Shown: in pieces, positions 26,111 to 34,738 of the stretch
How the letters are laid out: the number at the start of each line of letters is the position of its first letter
Position numbering within the stretch: position 1 is the stretch's first letter
Assembly (NCBI GenBank): GCA_020025635.1
Contig: JAHHRU010000001.1
Location: 1-64,000 of the forward strand
Length of the DNA: 64,000 bases
Direction: 5' to 3'
DNA from: Allofournierella sp.
GTDB taxonomy: Bacteria; Bacillota; Clostridia; Oscillospirales; Ruminococcaceae
The notes under the pieces: generated by a model
The model's input: only the letters and a program-made list of their open reading frames with translations
Told to the model about the DNA's origin: nothing
Databases searched by the model: none
Translations under genes and position numbers: made by a program

Positions 26111-26740
26111 ATGGAACCTTCTGTGAATTTTTCGAAAGAGATGCTGCGCATTCTGGAAAAGCTTCCCCGGGACCCTCAGCCCCGGCTTGCGCTTCACGCC
26201 TGCTGCGCCCCCTGCTCCAGTGCGGTGATCGAGCAGCTTTCGGAATATTTTGACATCACCATCCTTTATTACAACCCCAACATCTGGCCTGCCGAGGAAT
26301 TTTCAAAGCGTGCCGAGGAGCTGCAGCGTTTTGTGAAAGAGCTGGAGCTTTCCAACGTTCACACTGTGGTGGACTACTACGAGCCCGGTGAATTTTATCA
26401 GGCGGTAAAAGGCCTTGAGGACGAGCCGGAGCGTGGGAAGCGCTGCACCGTATGCTACCATCAGCGGATGGAGCGCACCGCCCGCTGGGCCGCCGAGAAC
26501 GGCTTCGACTGGTTCTGCACCACCCTTTCCATCAGCCCCCATAAAGATGCTGTACGCATCAACGCCATCGGCCGGGAGCTGGAAAAGCAGTACGGCGTGC
26601 GCCACCTGACCAGCGACTTTAAAAAGCGCAACGGCTTCAAGCGCAGTTTGGAGCTTTCGGCTCAGTACGGAATGTACCGGCAGGATTACTGCGGCTGTGA
26701 GTTCAGTGCCCGCCGGCTGGAGGAAAATCCCGGAAATTGA
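26111..26740 (+). CDS. queH: QueH, epoxyqueuosine reductase
   Basis: 209 residues. QueH is the non-QueG enzyme that reduces epoxyqueuosine to queuosine in tRNA, the last step of Q synthesis, with an iron-sulfur/metal centre. H-A-C-C-A-P-C-S-S near residue 29-37, C-T-V-C-Y in the middle and Y-C-G-C-E-F-S near the C-terminus give the conserved cysteines. AAGGAGCG precedes the ATG. A queT transporter with a preQ1 riboswitch lies 22 kb away. The two fit a salvage route, because no queCDEF genes are seen here. Confidence 0.92.
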   Translation: MEPSVNFSKEMLRILEKLPRDPQPRLALHACCAPCSSAVIEQLSEYFDITILYYNPNIWPAEEFSKRAEELQRFVKELELSNVHTVVDYYEPGEFYQAVKGLEDEPERGKRCTVCYHQRMERTARWAAENGFDWFCTTLSISPHKDAVRINAIGRELEKQYGVRHLTSDFKKRNGFKRSLELSAQYGMYRQDYCGCEFSARRLEENPGN

Positions 26741-27006
26741 GCCCATTCCCGCATTTCGAAAGTCACCCCCCTTTTTTGGGGGAGGGATGCTGCTTTCTTT
26801 GACCTTTTGCTTGAATGAAGGCAGCGATCCAGACCGGGAGGGAGCGCAATGGAAAAGAAAACCGTGGGCAGCTTTCCTGCCGCTCTGCGCCGGGCTTTTG
26901 CAGCTGTTCTTTTGGGACTGGGTCCCCTGCTGCCTGCATCATCCGTAAAGCCTTCCCTGTGCTTTCTTTTTTCAGAAAGCGCAGAAAAGCATATTTTTTC
27001 TTTTTC

Positions 27007-27048
27007 AAAAGGCCGAAGCCGACAAAACCTGTCGGCTTCGGCCTTTTG
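27007..27048. terminator. Strong bidirectional terminator
   Basis: Perfect 17-bp arms (27007-27023 / 27031-27047), A4 on one side and T4 on the other. It separates queH from the SAM-hydrolase/ECF operon. Confidence 0.85.
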
Positions 27049-27063
27049 TCGGCCCCGGAACGC

Positions 27064-27093
27064 TTGACAAGGCTTTCTGTCAAAGGTTATACT
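27064..27093 (+). promoter_or_regulatory. Promoter of the SAM hydroxide adenosyltransferase-ECF operon
   Basis: Consensus TTGACA at 27064-27069, spacer 18, TATACT at 27088-27093. The leader is about 30 bases, too short for a riboswitch. This fixes the start codon at 27131 rather than 27107. Confidence 0.82.
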
Positions 27094-27130
27094 TAACAAC
27101 GTATGGATGTTTGGCAAAGAGGAGTTTTTT

Positions 27131-27985
27131 ATGAACGCATTGGTCCTGCAATCTGACTTTGGCTATGCGGATGGTGCTGTAAGCGCCATGTACGGTGTTG
27201 CGGAAACGGTCTGCAATGAGCTTCGTGTATTTGACCTGACCCATGACATTCCCCAGTATGATATCTGGGAAGCCAGCTACCGGCTGATCCAGGCGGTGAG
27301 CTATTGGCCCGAAGGGACCGTTTTTGTCAGCGTGGTCGACCCGGGCGTTGGTTCCACCCGCCGCAGCATTGCAGTGAAAACCGCCAGCGGCCAATACATC
27401 ATCACGCCGGACAACGGCACCCTCACCCACATCAAACGGATGCTGGGCATTTCCGAGGCACGCATCATTGACGAAGCCGTGAACCGGCTGCCCAATTCCG
27501 GCGAAAGCTACACCTTCCACGGCCGGGATATCTACGCCTACACCGGCGCACGCCTTGCCAGCGGCATCATCTCCTTTGAACAGGTGGGCCCTGTGGTGGA
27601 GGTGAGCTCTGTGATCGAACTGCCGGTGGTGGAGCCGGAGCTTACAAAGGACTCTGTCAGCGGCACCATTGACGTGCTGGACGTTCGCTTTGGTTCGCTC
27701 TGGACCAATATCCCCCGAAATGATTTTTTGAAGCTGGGCATTCAGCACGGGGAAATGGCGGAGGTCACCATCACCTATCACACCCGCATCCTTTATAAAT
27801 ATGTAATGGTGTATGCCAAGAGCTTTGCCGATGTAAATGTGGGCGAGCCTCTGCTTTACGCAAACAGCCTGGACTGCATGGCCATTGCCATCAATCAGGG
27901 CAGCTTTTCCAAGGCTTACAGCATCGGCACCGGCATCAGCTGGCGCATCAGCCTGCGCAAGGCCCCCCGCCTTGTGTACGAATAA
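27131..27985 (+). CDS. SAM hydroxide adenosyltransferase (SAM hydrolase, DUF62)
   Basis: 284 residues. This family (related to fluorinase and chlorinase) splits S-adenosylmethionine into adenosine and methionine using water. Family motifs are S-D-F-G-Y-A-D-G near the N-terminus, V-D-P-G-V-G-S-T-R-R, P-D-N-G-T-L and F-H-G-R-D-I-Y. AAAGAGGAG precedes the ATG. It is the first gene of an operon that continues into an ECF transporter. The shared operon suggests that the transporter handles a compound connected with SAM, adenosine or methionine chemistry. A halogenase activity is less likely in this habitat but cannot be excluded by eye. Confidence 0.88.
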   Translation: MNALVLQSDFGYADGAVSAMYGVAETVCNELRVFDLTHDIPQYDIWEASYRLIQAVSYWPEGTVFVSVVDPGVGSTRRSIAVKTASGQYIITPDNGTLTHIKRMLGISEARIIDEAVNRLPNSGESYTFHGRDIYAYTGARLASGIISFEQVGPVVEVSSVIELPVVEPELTKDSVSGTIDVLDVRFGSLWTNIPRNDFLKLGIQHGEMAEVTITYHTRILYKYVMVYAKSFADVNVGEPLLYANSLDCMAIAINQGSFSKAYSIGTGISWRISLRKAPRLVYE

Positions 27986-28051
27986 GCCTTCTGAAACGGG
28001 TCTGCCGTTTCACGAAGATAGATGAGGAATCAAAAGAAAGAGGTTATCGCA

Positions 28052-28597
28052 ATGAAAAACACTCCTGTTAAAACCGTTGTTGCCATTGGCATCGGCGCTG
28101 CCCTGTTCTTTGTTCTGGGCCGCTTTGTTTCCATCCCCAGCCCTGTTCCCAACACTTCTGTGACCCTGCAGTATGCAGTTGCTGCCATCTTCGCCGCTCT
28201 GTTCGGCCCTCTGGCAGGTTTCGCCACTGCCTTCATCGGTCACTCCCTGATCGACTTTACCCTGTACGGCCCCTGGTGGAGCTGGATCATTGCTTCCGGC
28301 GTGTTCGGCCTGCTGAGCGGCCTGCTGATGAAGAAGCTGGACGTTGAAAGCGGCGAGTTCGGCAAAAAGCAGATCCTGACCTTCAATGTGGCTCAGATCA
28401 TCTCGCATCTGGTCTGCTGGGGTCTGGTTGCCCCCGTACTGGACATTGCCATTTACTCTGAGCCTGTTGAAAAGGTGTTTGCTCAGGGCCTGATGGGCGG
28501 CATTTCCAATGCTGTTACCACCGGCATTGTGGGCACTCTGCTGCTGCTGGCCTATTCCAAGACCCGCACCAAGAAGGGCTCCTTGAGCAAGGGCTGA
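28052..28597 (+). CDS. ECF transporter S component, UPF0397 family
   Basis: 181 residues, five or six helices. S components bind the vitamin or nucleobase-like substrate in energy-coupling-factor transporters. The N-terminus M-K-N-T-P-V-K-T-V-V-A-I-G-I-G-A-A and the F-G-P-L-A-G-F block place it in UPF0397, whose ligand is not settled (databases sometimes say riboflavin). AAAGAGG lies just before 28052; an in-frame ATG 30 bases earlier lacks a site. The dedicated ATPase and T genes follow directly. Confidence 0.87.
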   Translation: MKNTPVKTVVAIGIGAALFFVLGRFVSIPSPVPNTSVTLQYAVAAIFAALFGPLAGFATAFIGHSLIDFTLYGPWWSWIIASGVFGLLSGLLMKKLDVESGEFGKKQILTFNVAQIISHLVCWGLVAPVLDIAIYSEPVEKVFAQGLMGGISNAVTTGIVGTLLLLAYSKTRTKKGSLSKG

Positions 28598-28700
28598 TTT
28601 TCCGCTTCGGCGATTTATGGGCGGCGGCGCAGACCGCCGCCCTCTTTTTCATTGCAGTACCTTTCATATTTTCAAACCCAAAGTCAGGAGTGAGCATACC

Positions 28701-30404
28701 ATGCAGCCCATCATTGAATTTGAACATTTCGGCTTTCAGTATGACGCCCAGGCAGAGCCGACCCTTACTGATATCAATTTAAAAATTTATCCCGGCGAGC
28801 GTGTGCTGATCGCCGGCCCCTCCGGCAGCGGCAAAAGCACCCTGGCCAGCTGCGTGAACGGCCTTATCCCCTTCAGCTATTCCGGCAGCTGCTCCGGCAG
28901 ATTGACGGTGGCCGGGGTGGACGCCCCCCATTCCAGCATTTTTGAGCTTTCCAAGCATGTGGGCACCGTTCTGCAGGACACCGACGGCCAGTTCATCGGC
29001 CTGACGGTGGGTGAGGACATTGCCTTCGCACTGGAAAACCAGTGCATGCCCCAGGAACAGATGCACAAAACGGTGGAGCGGGTGGCAAAGCTGGTGAGCG
29101 TTGAGGATCTGCTTTCCCATGAGCCCCACGCCCTTTCCGGCGGTCAGAAGCAGAGGGTAAGCCTTGCGGGCGTTATGGTGGACCAGGTGCAGGTGCTGGT
29201 GTTCGACGAGCCCCTCGCCAACCTGGACCCCGCCACCGGCAAGCAGGCCATTGAGCTGATCGACCAGGTGCAGAAGGAAACCGGTGCGGCGGTGCTTATC
29301 ATTGAGCACCGGCTGGAGGATGTTCTGTGGCGCAGTGTGGACCGGATCGTTCTGATGGATGAGGGCCGCATCCTGGCGGACCAGACCCCGGCCCAGCTGC
29401 TGTGCAGCCCTCTGCTGGCAAAGGCCGGCATCCGGGAGCCCCTTTACCTGACTGCTGCTAAATATGCCGGGCTCACCATCCGGCCGGAAATGCGCCCCGA
29501 TCACCAGGACACCCTGACCCTTTCAAAAGAAGAGAAGGCCCAGGTGCGCCGCTGGTTCAGCGAGCCTCTGCCCCAAAGCAAGGCCCCGGCCGGCGAACCT
29601 CTTTTGGAAGTTCGGGATCTCACCTTTGGCTACGACCCCGGCAAAACCAGCCTGGAAAACATCTCCTTTACCCTGAACAAGGGTGAAATGGTAAGCATCG
29701 TGGGCCGAAACGGCGCAGGCAAATCCACCCTTTCCAAGCTGATCTGCGGCTTCGAAACACCCCGCTTTGGTTCCATTCTGCTGGAAGGGCGCGACCTTGC
29801 CGGCGATACCATCAAAGAGCGGGCGGTCTCCATTGGCTATGTGATGCAGAACCCCAACCAGATGATCAGCCAGAGCATGATCTTTGACGAAGTTGCTTTG
29901 GGCCTGCGCACCCGCAAACTGCCGGAAGAGGAAGTGACCCGCCGGGTACACGAGGCGCTCAGGATCTGCGGGCTTTATCCCTTCCGCTCCTGGCCGGTTT
30001 CCGCCCTTTCCTTTGGGCAGAAAAAGCGGGTGACCATTGCCAGCGTGCTGGTGATGCAGCCCCAGGTCCTGATTTTGGACGAGCCCACCGCCGGGCAGGA
30101 CTTCCGCCACTACACCGACATCATGGAATTTCTGCGCCAGCTGAACCAGCAGGGCTACACCGTGATCATGGTGACCCACGATATGCACCTGATGCTGGAA
30201 TACACCCCCCGTGCCCTGGTATTCAGCCAGGGGCACCTGATTGCCGACCTTGCCCCTGCCCGGCTTTTGTGCGACGAGCAGCTGGTGAAACAGGCCGCTT
30301 TGAAGGAAACCAGCCTGTACAGCCTTGCGACCCAGTGCGGCATTGAGGATGCCGACGGCTTTGTTCAGCACTTTATCGATTATGACAGGGAGGTACGCGG
30401 CTGA
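28701..30404 (+). CDS. ECF transporter ATPase with two fused nucleotide-binding domains (YkoD-like)
   Basis: 567 residues: EcfA1 and EcfA2 fused in one chain. Domain 1 has Walker A G-P-S-G-S-G-K-S-T, signature L-S-G-G-Q-K-Q-R and Walker B V-F-D-E-P; domain 2 has G-R-N-G-A-G-K-S-T, L-S-F-G-Q-K-K-R and I-L-D-E-P. Both sites look active. AGGAGTGA precedes the ATG at 28701. The stop overlaps the start of the T component by one base. The arrangement S-A-A-T marks a group I ECF system with its own energising module. Confidence 0.93.
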   Translation: MQPIIEFEHFGFQYDAQAEPTLTDINLKIYPGERVLIAGPSGSGKSTLASCVNGLIPFSYSGSCSGRLTVAGVDAPHSSIFELSKHVGTVLQDTDGQFIGLTVGEDIAFALENQCMPQEQMHKTVERVAKLVSVEDLLSHEPHALSGGQKQRVSLAGVMVDQVQVLVFDEPLANLDPATGKQAIELIDQVQKETGAAVLIIEHRLEDVLWRSVDRIVLMDEGRILADQTPAQLLCSPLLAKAGIREPLYLTAAKYAGLTIRPEMRPDHQDTLTLSKEEKAQVRRWFSEPLPQSKAPAGEPLLEVRDLTFGYDPGKTSLENISFTLNKGEMVSIVGRNGAGKSTLSKLICGFETPRFGSILLEGRDLAGDTIKERAVSIGYVMQNPNQMISQSMIFDEVALGLRTRKLPEEEVTRRVHEALRICGLYPFRSWPVSALSFGQKKRVTIASVLVMQPQVLILDEPTAGQDFRHYTDIMEFLRQLNQQGYTVIMVTHDMHLMLEYTPRALVFSQGHLIADLAPARLLCDEQLVKQAALKETSLYSLATQCGIEDADGFVQHFIDYDREVRG

Positions 30405-31237
30405 TGGCAAATTCTTCAATGCTCACTTATCTGCCCCGGGGCAGTTTCATCCACAAGCTTACCGGGACCACAAAGCTCTGCTTTTTTGTAATGGTAAGCG
30501 TGGCCGCCATGGTCACCTTTGACACCCGCCTGCTTGCGGTTTTGCTGGTGGGCACTCTGGTGCTTTTCAAATGCAGCCGCCTGCATTTCCGGGATGTGAA
30601 ATGGGTTTTGTGGCTCGCCTTTATCTTTTTGGTTTTGAACCATCTGTTCATCTATCTTTTCTCTCCCGAATACGGCGTGGAGCTTTACGGCAGCCGCACG
30701 GTGCTGTTCACCCTTACCCAGCGCTACACCGTGACCAGTGAACAGCTGTTCTACCATTTGAATATGCTGTTGAAGGTGTGCACGGTCATTCCCCTTGCGC
30801 TGATCTTTATTTTGTGCACCGACCCCAGCGAATTCGCCGCAAGCCTTGCCAGCGTGGGCATTTCCTACCGCATCGGCTACTCGGTCTCGCTGGCACTGCG
30901 CTACATCCCCGACATTCAGCGGGATTATCACGACATCAACCAGGCCCAGCAGGCCCGTGGTGTGGATATTTCCGGCAAGGACAAGTTCTTTGACCGGCTG
31001 CGGGGCAGTGTAAACATCCTGATGCCGCTCATCCTTTCCAGCCTTTCCCGCATCGATACCATTTCCAACGCCATGGAGCTGCGGGGCTTTGGCAAAAACC
31101 CAAAGCGCACCTGGTATGTACAGCGGCCCTTTAAAAAGGCCGACTGGGCGGCCCTTTGCGCGGCGGTGCTGGTTTTGCTGGTCACCTTGGCCGTTACCGT
31201 TCACAACGGCGGCCGCTTCTGGAACCCGTTTGTTTAA
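30404..31237 (+). CDS. ECF transporter T component (EcfT)
   Basis: 277 residues. N-terminal helices precede a long cytoplasmic coupling region with the two Ala/Leu-Arg-Gly motifs (Q-A-R-G-V-D and E-L-R-G-F-G) that dock on the ATPases. This is the transmembrane scaffold linking the UPF0397 S component to the ATPase. It overlaps the ATPase gene (TGATG), the last gene of the operon before a strong terminator. Confidence 0.93.
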   Translation: MANSSMLTYLPRGSFIHKLTGTTKLCFFVMVSVAAMVTFDTRLLAVLLVGTLVLFKCSRLHFRDVKWVLWLAFIFLVLNHLFIYLFSPEYGVELYGSRTVLFTLTQRYTVTSEQLFYHLNMLLKVCTVIPLALIFILCTDPSEFAASLASVGISYRIGYSVSLALRYIPDIQRDYHDINQAQQARGVDISGKDKFFDRLRGSVNILMPLILSSLSRIDTISNAMELRGFGKNPKRTWYVQRPFKKADWAALCAAVLVLLVTLAVTVHNGGRFWNPFV

Positions 31238-31240
31238 AGT

Positions 31241-31289
31241 AAAAAAGATCCTCCGCCAGGGCTCAAGGCCCCGGCGGAGGATCTTTTTT
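31241..31289. terminator. Bidirectional terminator after ecfT and the DUF1836 gene
   Basis: A6 GATCCTCCGCC pairs with GGCGGAGGATC T6. Confidence 0.85.
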
Positions 31290-31818
31290 ATGCTTCCGGC
31301 TCTGGTTCGGTCATTTCATATTCCATGCGCTTTTGGATGTAGATCTTGTTTGCCCAGCTCTGGGCGGCACGCAGCACCAGGGTCTGGGTTTCCCGGGCCG
31401 GCAGCTCAATGTTTTTGCCGTTGAAGGCAGCTTCCAGCGCCTTTTCCATCTGGTCGCAGAAATAGTCATAGGCCCTGTCCACCGGGCATGCCTCGGTGGC
31501 ACTGCGCAGCAGCATGGAGATTTCCGGGATGCTGAACACCTGCTTCAGGGCGCAGATGGCAATGAGATAAGCCAGATGCTCCCGGTCATATTTTTTCTTT
31601 TCAGGCGGGCGGATGACCCGCAGCTTCACATAGTTGTTCACCATAGCCTTGGTCAAAAGCGGCTCGCTGCTGTTCTGGCACAAGGGCCGGAAAATATCGT
31701 TGATGTAGCCGGTGATCTGATCCATATACAGGGCAATGTCCGGCAGCTGTGCCCAGCGCGGACAATGAAAATCCAGCGCCTGACGGGCATACTGGGCTGT
31801 TTCAAAGCCTTGTTTCAT
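31288..31818 (-). CDS. DUF1836 domain protein
   Basis: 176 residues. The core Y-I-N-D-I-F-R-P-L, followed by M-V-N-N-Y-V-K-L-R-V-I-R-P-P-E-K-K-K-Y and H-L-A-Y-L-I-A-I-C-A-L-K-Q-V-F-S, is the DUF1836 pattern. The M-V-N-N-Y-V-K segment resembles a MerR-like winged helix, so a DNA-binding regulator is likely but unproven. It stands alone between converging and diverging transport genes. No downstream partner is seen. Confidence 0.85.
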   Translation of the reverse strand: MKQGFETAQYARQALDFHCPRWAQLPDIALYMDQITGYINDIFRPLCQNSSEPLLTKAMVNNYVKLRVIRPPEKKKYDREHLAYLIAICALKQVFSIPEISMLLRSATEACPVDRAYDYFCDQMEKALEAAFNGKNIELPARETQTLVLRAAQSWANKIYIQKRMEYEMTEPEPEA

Positions 31819-31913
31819 AATTTAAAAGCCTCTTTCCCTTCTTTTCGCCCTGCCCCCGCATGGGCACACGTTTCTGTTATTGTAGCACAAGATGCGGTTT
31901 ATTTCAAATTTTC

Positions 31914-31942
31914 TTGACACTTTTCACAGTTAGTGTTACCCT
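31914..31942 (+). promoter_or_regulatory. Promoter of the CLC-type transporter gene
   Basis: TTGACA at 31914-31919 and TACCCT at 31937-31942, spacer 17. The transcript leader of about 48 bases cannot hold a fluoride riboswitch. Confidence 0.5.
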
Positions 31943-31996
31943 ATATTGGCATTCGTTTTTTTCGAGGCTATCATTCTAGAGAGAAGGTATTCGATC

Positions 31997-33268
31997 ATGC
32001 AGGATCTGCGAAGCAAGATGAAACAGAATATCATGGAGGGCGTATTCCCTTACAGCGAGACTTTTTTAGTGTGGGTGGCAAGCTCCACTTTAATGGGTCT
32101 TTGCTGCGGCGCAGTGGGCGCAATGTTCTCCCACCTGGTTGCCTGGGCCACTCGCACCCGGATGGCTACGCCCTGGCTGCTTTGGCTTCTGCCCGTGGGC
32201 GGCCTCGTGATCGTGTTTCTTTATGAAATCTGCGGCATGAAAACCGACCGCGGCACCAATGCCATCATCGAAAGTGCCCGTGAAGGCAAGCGTGCCCCGC
32301 TGCGGCTGACCCCGCTCATCATCATGGCCACCACCGTGACCCACCTGCTGGGCGGTTCTGCCGGCCGTGAGGGTGCGGCCCTTCAGATCGGCGGCAGCAT
32401 GGGCGGCTGGCTGGGCGAAAAGCTGCATCTGAACGAGCAGAGCCGGCACTTTATGGTCCTGGCCGGCATGAGCGGCGTATTCAGCGCCCTGTTCTCCACC
32501 CCGTTGGCTGCCACCATTTTCAGTGTGGAAGTGATCAGCGTGGGTGTGATCTACCACGCTGCGCTGCTGCCCTGCGCAATTTCCAGCCTGGTTGCCTACG
32601 GCACTGCCCTGCTGCTGGGCACCACCCCCGAGCGCTTCGTTATCCATCAGGTTTCCCCTCTGGGCTTTGACAATGCCTGGAAGGTGCTGCTGCTGGGCGT
32701 TGGCTGCGCTGTTGTGGGCATTTTGTTCTGCACCGCCATGCACACTGCCAGCCACCTGTATCAGGAGCACTTCAAGAACCAGTATGTGCGTGTTCTGGTG
32801 GGCTCTGCACTGATCATTGTGCTCACCCTTCTGTACGGCACCCGTGCTTACAACGGCGCCGGCATGAACATCATTGAAGAAGCGGTGACCGAAGGCGTGC
32901 TGGTGCACCCGCTGGCATTCCTGTTCAAGATCCTGCTCACTGCGGTGACTTTGGGATGCGGTTTCCGCGGCGGCGAGATCGTTCCCACCTTCTTTGTGGG
33001 TGCCACCTTCGGCTGTTTGGTCGGCCCTGTGCTGGGCCTTGACCCGGGTCTTTCCGCAGCCCTGGCCCTGATCTCCACCTTCTGCGCGGTCACCAACTGC
33101 CCCTTCGCCAGCATTGCTCTGGGCGTTGAGCTGTTTGGTTCCGAGGCTCTGCTGATGTATCTGCTGGTTTGCGCTGTTAGCTTCCTTTTGAGCGGAAATT
33201 ACAGCCTCTACGCAAGCCAGGACATCCTTTACGACCGGCGCAACCACAGCCTGCTCACGGTGAAGTAA
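31997..33268 (+). CDS. CLC-family anion transporter (F-/Cl- antiporter-like)
   Basis: 423 residues, about ten to twelve helices. CLC motifs are present as G-G-S-A-G-R-E-G-A-A-L-Q (the G-K/R-E-G-P site, with P replaced by A) and F-R-G-G-E-I-V-P-T-F-F-V-G-A-T-F-G. The classical G-S-G-I-P is replaced by R-G-T-N-A. These changes resemble the fluoride-exporting CLC-F branch more than CLC-ec1, so fluoride export is the preferred guess. The ATG at 31997 follows GAGAGAAGG; an upstream in-frame start has no site. The C-terminal CBS domains of larger CLCs are absent. Confidence 0.82.
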   Translation: MQDLRSKMKQNIMEGVFPYSETFLVWVASSTLMGLCCGAVGAMFSHLVAWATRTRMATPWLLWLLPVGGLVIVFLYEICGMKTDRGTNAIIESAREGKRAPLRLTPLIIMATTVTHLLGGSAGREGAALQIGGSMGGWLGEKLHLNEQSRHFMVLAGMSGVFSALFSTPLAATIFSVEVISVGVIYHAALLPCAISSLVAYGTALLLGTTPERFVIHQVSPLGFDNAWKVLLLGVGCAVVGILFCTAMHTASHLYQEHFKNQYVRVLVGSALIIVLTLLYGTRAYNGAGMNIIEEAVTEGVLVHPLAFLFKILLTAVTLGCGFRGGEIVPTFFVGATFGCLVGPVLGLDPGLSAALALISTFCAVTNCPFASIALGVELFGSEALLMYLLVCAVSFLLSGNYSLYASQDILYDRRNHSLLTVK

Positions 33269-33281
33269 AACAAAAGCAACG

Positions 33282-33325
33282 AAAAGCTCCGGCCCTGCCA
33301 TTTGCGGCAGGGCCGGAGCTTTTTT
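33282..33325. terminator. Bidirectional terminator
   Basis: 18-bp arms 33282-33299 and 33306-33323 with flanking A4 and T6, between the CLC gene and ruvX. Confidence 0.85.
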
Positions 33326-33329
33326 GTTT

Positions 33330-33770
33330 TCAGTTTGTTTCCGGTTCTTCATCCGGGTGGTTTTTCCGCCAGGCAAGGAAGCTGTCCAGAATAACAGCAG
33401 CACTGACCGAGTCAAGCTTTGCTTTGCGCTTTTTGCCAAAGGTACCTGCTTCGGAAAGCTGGGCAGCGGCGGTCACCGTGGTGCGCCTTTCATCCCAAAA
33501 GCGGACCGGGATCTCTGTTTTTTCTGCCAGGATGCCGCCCATCTTGCGGGTTTTTGCGGCACGGCCGCCTTCGGTGCCGTCCATATTGCGGGGCAGGCCG
33601 ATCACGATCATGCCGGCCTGCTGTTCCTGACTTACCTGTGCAACCTTTTCGGCCACCTTGACCATGCTCTTTTCCTCGATCTGCTCAAGGGGGGTGGAAA
33701 GGAATTCGGTGCGGTCACAAACGGCAAGCCCGGTGCGGGCATCGCCGTAGTCCACAGCGAGTATTTTCAT
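33330..33770 (-). CDS. ruvX: RuvX/YqgF Holliday junction resolvase-like protein
   Basis: 146 residues. The RNase H fold is seen as V-D-Y-G-D-A-R-T-G at the N-terminus, G-L-P-R-N-M-D-G-T-E-G, W-D-E-R-R-T-T and a final K-L-D-S-V-S-A-A. All acidic residues are in place. The family is linked to Holliday junction cutting and to 16S rRNA 5' processing. AAAGGAG precedes the ATG. It is the last gene of the seven-gene minus-strand operon. Confidence 0.92.
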   Translation of the reverse strand: MKILAVDYGDARTGLAVCDRTEFLSTPLEQIEEKSMVKVAEKVAQVSQEQQAGMIVIGLPRNMDGTEGGRAAKTRKMGGILAEKTEIPVRFWDERRTTVTAAAQLSEAGTFGKKRKAKLDSVSAAVILDSFLAWRKNHPDEEPETN

Positions 33771-33808
33771 GTTGTATGCTCCTTTGATGCTCGATATGCT
33801 TTTTTCGA

Positions 33809-34738
33809 TCAGCGCTTGCGCCCGCTTCCGGAAGGCCTGCTGCCGCCGGAGGGCCGGCTGCCGCCCGAGGAAGAGCTCCGCCCTGCGCCGGAACCCCGGC
33901 TGGAACCGCCGCCAAAGCCCTTAAAGCTGGAGGACGAGCGGCCGGAAGAGGAAAAGCCGGACGAAGAACGGCTGGAATAAGAGCGGTAAGAGCCGCTGCT
34001 TCGGTTTTGCCACTCGGCATCCCGCCGGCCTGCGTTGTAGCCGGAACGATAGCCGCTGCCATAGCGGCTGCCGCCCATGAAACCGCCCCAGAAACGGCGG
34101 GCCGGGCGGCGGGCACTCAGCAGAACAAGCACAATGACCAGCGTAAAGGCCAGCAGGAACCAGGAGCGCATCCGGCTCTGCCCGGGGCGGTAGTCGTCAT
34201 TCGGCAGGCCGCCATTCCCCACACCGGTGCCGTAGATGGTTTCCAGCTCTTTTGTGGCTGCCTCTGCAAAGGCGGCAACACCTCTGTCATAGTCTGCTTT
34301 TGCAAAGCTCGGCTCCAGGTATTTGGCAAGCAGGTCATCCATCACACCGCCGGAAAGCGTTCCTTCCAGGCCGGTGCCGGTAACGCAGTAATAATCCTCG
34401 GCGCCAATGACCAAAAGCAGAAGAACGCCATTGTTCTCTTCTGCATCGCCAACGCCCCATTTGTTGAAGGTTTCATAGGCATAGTCCGCTGTGGACAGAT
34501 CGCCGGTGAAATCCACTGTGAGCACAGCGATCTGTGCGCCGCAGCTTTCAGACAGGGCGGCGGTGTAGCGGTTCACCTGCTGTTCGGTTTCGGTGGAAAG
34601 CACGGCGGCCTTATCCAGCACGCAGCTTCTTGCCGGCGGGTCCGGAATGGTCGATGCGGCAGATACCACCGTGGTAAACACCATCAGGCAGAAAAACAAA
34701 GCGGCCAGCCGCTGCAAAACGTGTTTGTTCATACGCAT
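33809..34738 (-). CDS. TPM domain protein with signal peptide and Ser/Gly-rich tail (YgcG-like)
   Basis: 309 residues. A signal peptide (about 1-28, ending V-S-A-A-S), a TPM domain (about 40-170, with T-A-D-Y-A-Y-E-T-F-N-K-W-G-V-G), one transmembrane helix (about 193-210) and a low-complexity Ser/Gly/Arg tail (225-309). TPM proteins are membrane-bound and genomically tied to LemA proteins, as here. Their role is unclear (envelope maintenance, photosystem repair in plants). AGGAGG precedes the ATG, and the gene overlaps the LemA-like gene by ten bases. Confidence 0.85.
   Translation of the reverse strand: MRMNKHVLQRLAALFFCLMVFTTVVSAASTIPDPPARSCVLDKAAVLSTETEQQVNRYTAALSESCGAQIAVLTVDFTGDLSTADYAYETFNKWGVGDAEENNGVLLLLVIGAEDYYCVTGTGLEGTLSGGVMDDLLAKYLEPSFAKADYDRGVAAFAEAATKELETIYGTGVGNGGLPNDDYRPGQSRMRSWFLLAFTLVIVLVLLSARRPARRFWGGFMGGSRYGSGYRSGYNAGRRDAEWQNRSSGSYRSYSSRSSSGFSSSGRSSSSFKGFGGGSSRGSGAGRSSSSGGSRPSGGSRPSGSGRKR

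Larger units (their letters stand above)
26741..27130 (+). other. Intergenic region after queH with no supported gene
   Basis: About 265 bases (26741-27006) contain no convincing gene. An ATG at 26849 with GGGAGGG upstream opens a frame with a signal-peptide-like start, but it runs through the terminator at 27007-27048 and is read as a decayed or spurious frame. A C6/G5 hairpin at about 26766-26780 and a GTGCTTTC/GAAAGCGC hairpin near 26960-26982 are also visible. The SAM-hydrolase promoter follows. Confidence 0.5.

Noticed and set aside
26849..27067. Frame starting with a signal-peptide-like sequence after GGGAGGG
   Set aside because: It reads through the strong hairpin terminator at 27007-27048 and has no family. 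A decayed gene is possible but cannot be supported.
31943..31996. Fluoride riboswitch in front of the CLC gene
   Set aside because: The leader is only about 50 bases and does not show the conserved crcB-motif stems.
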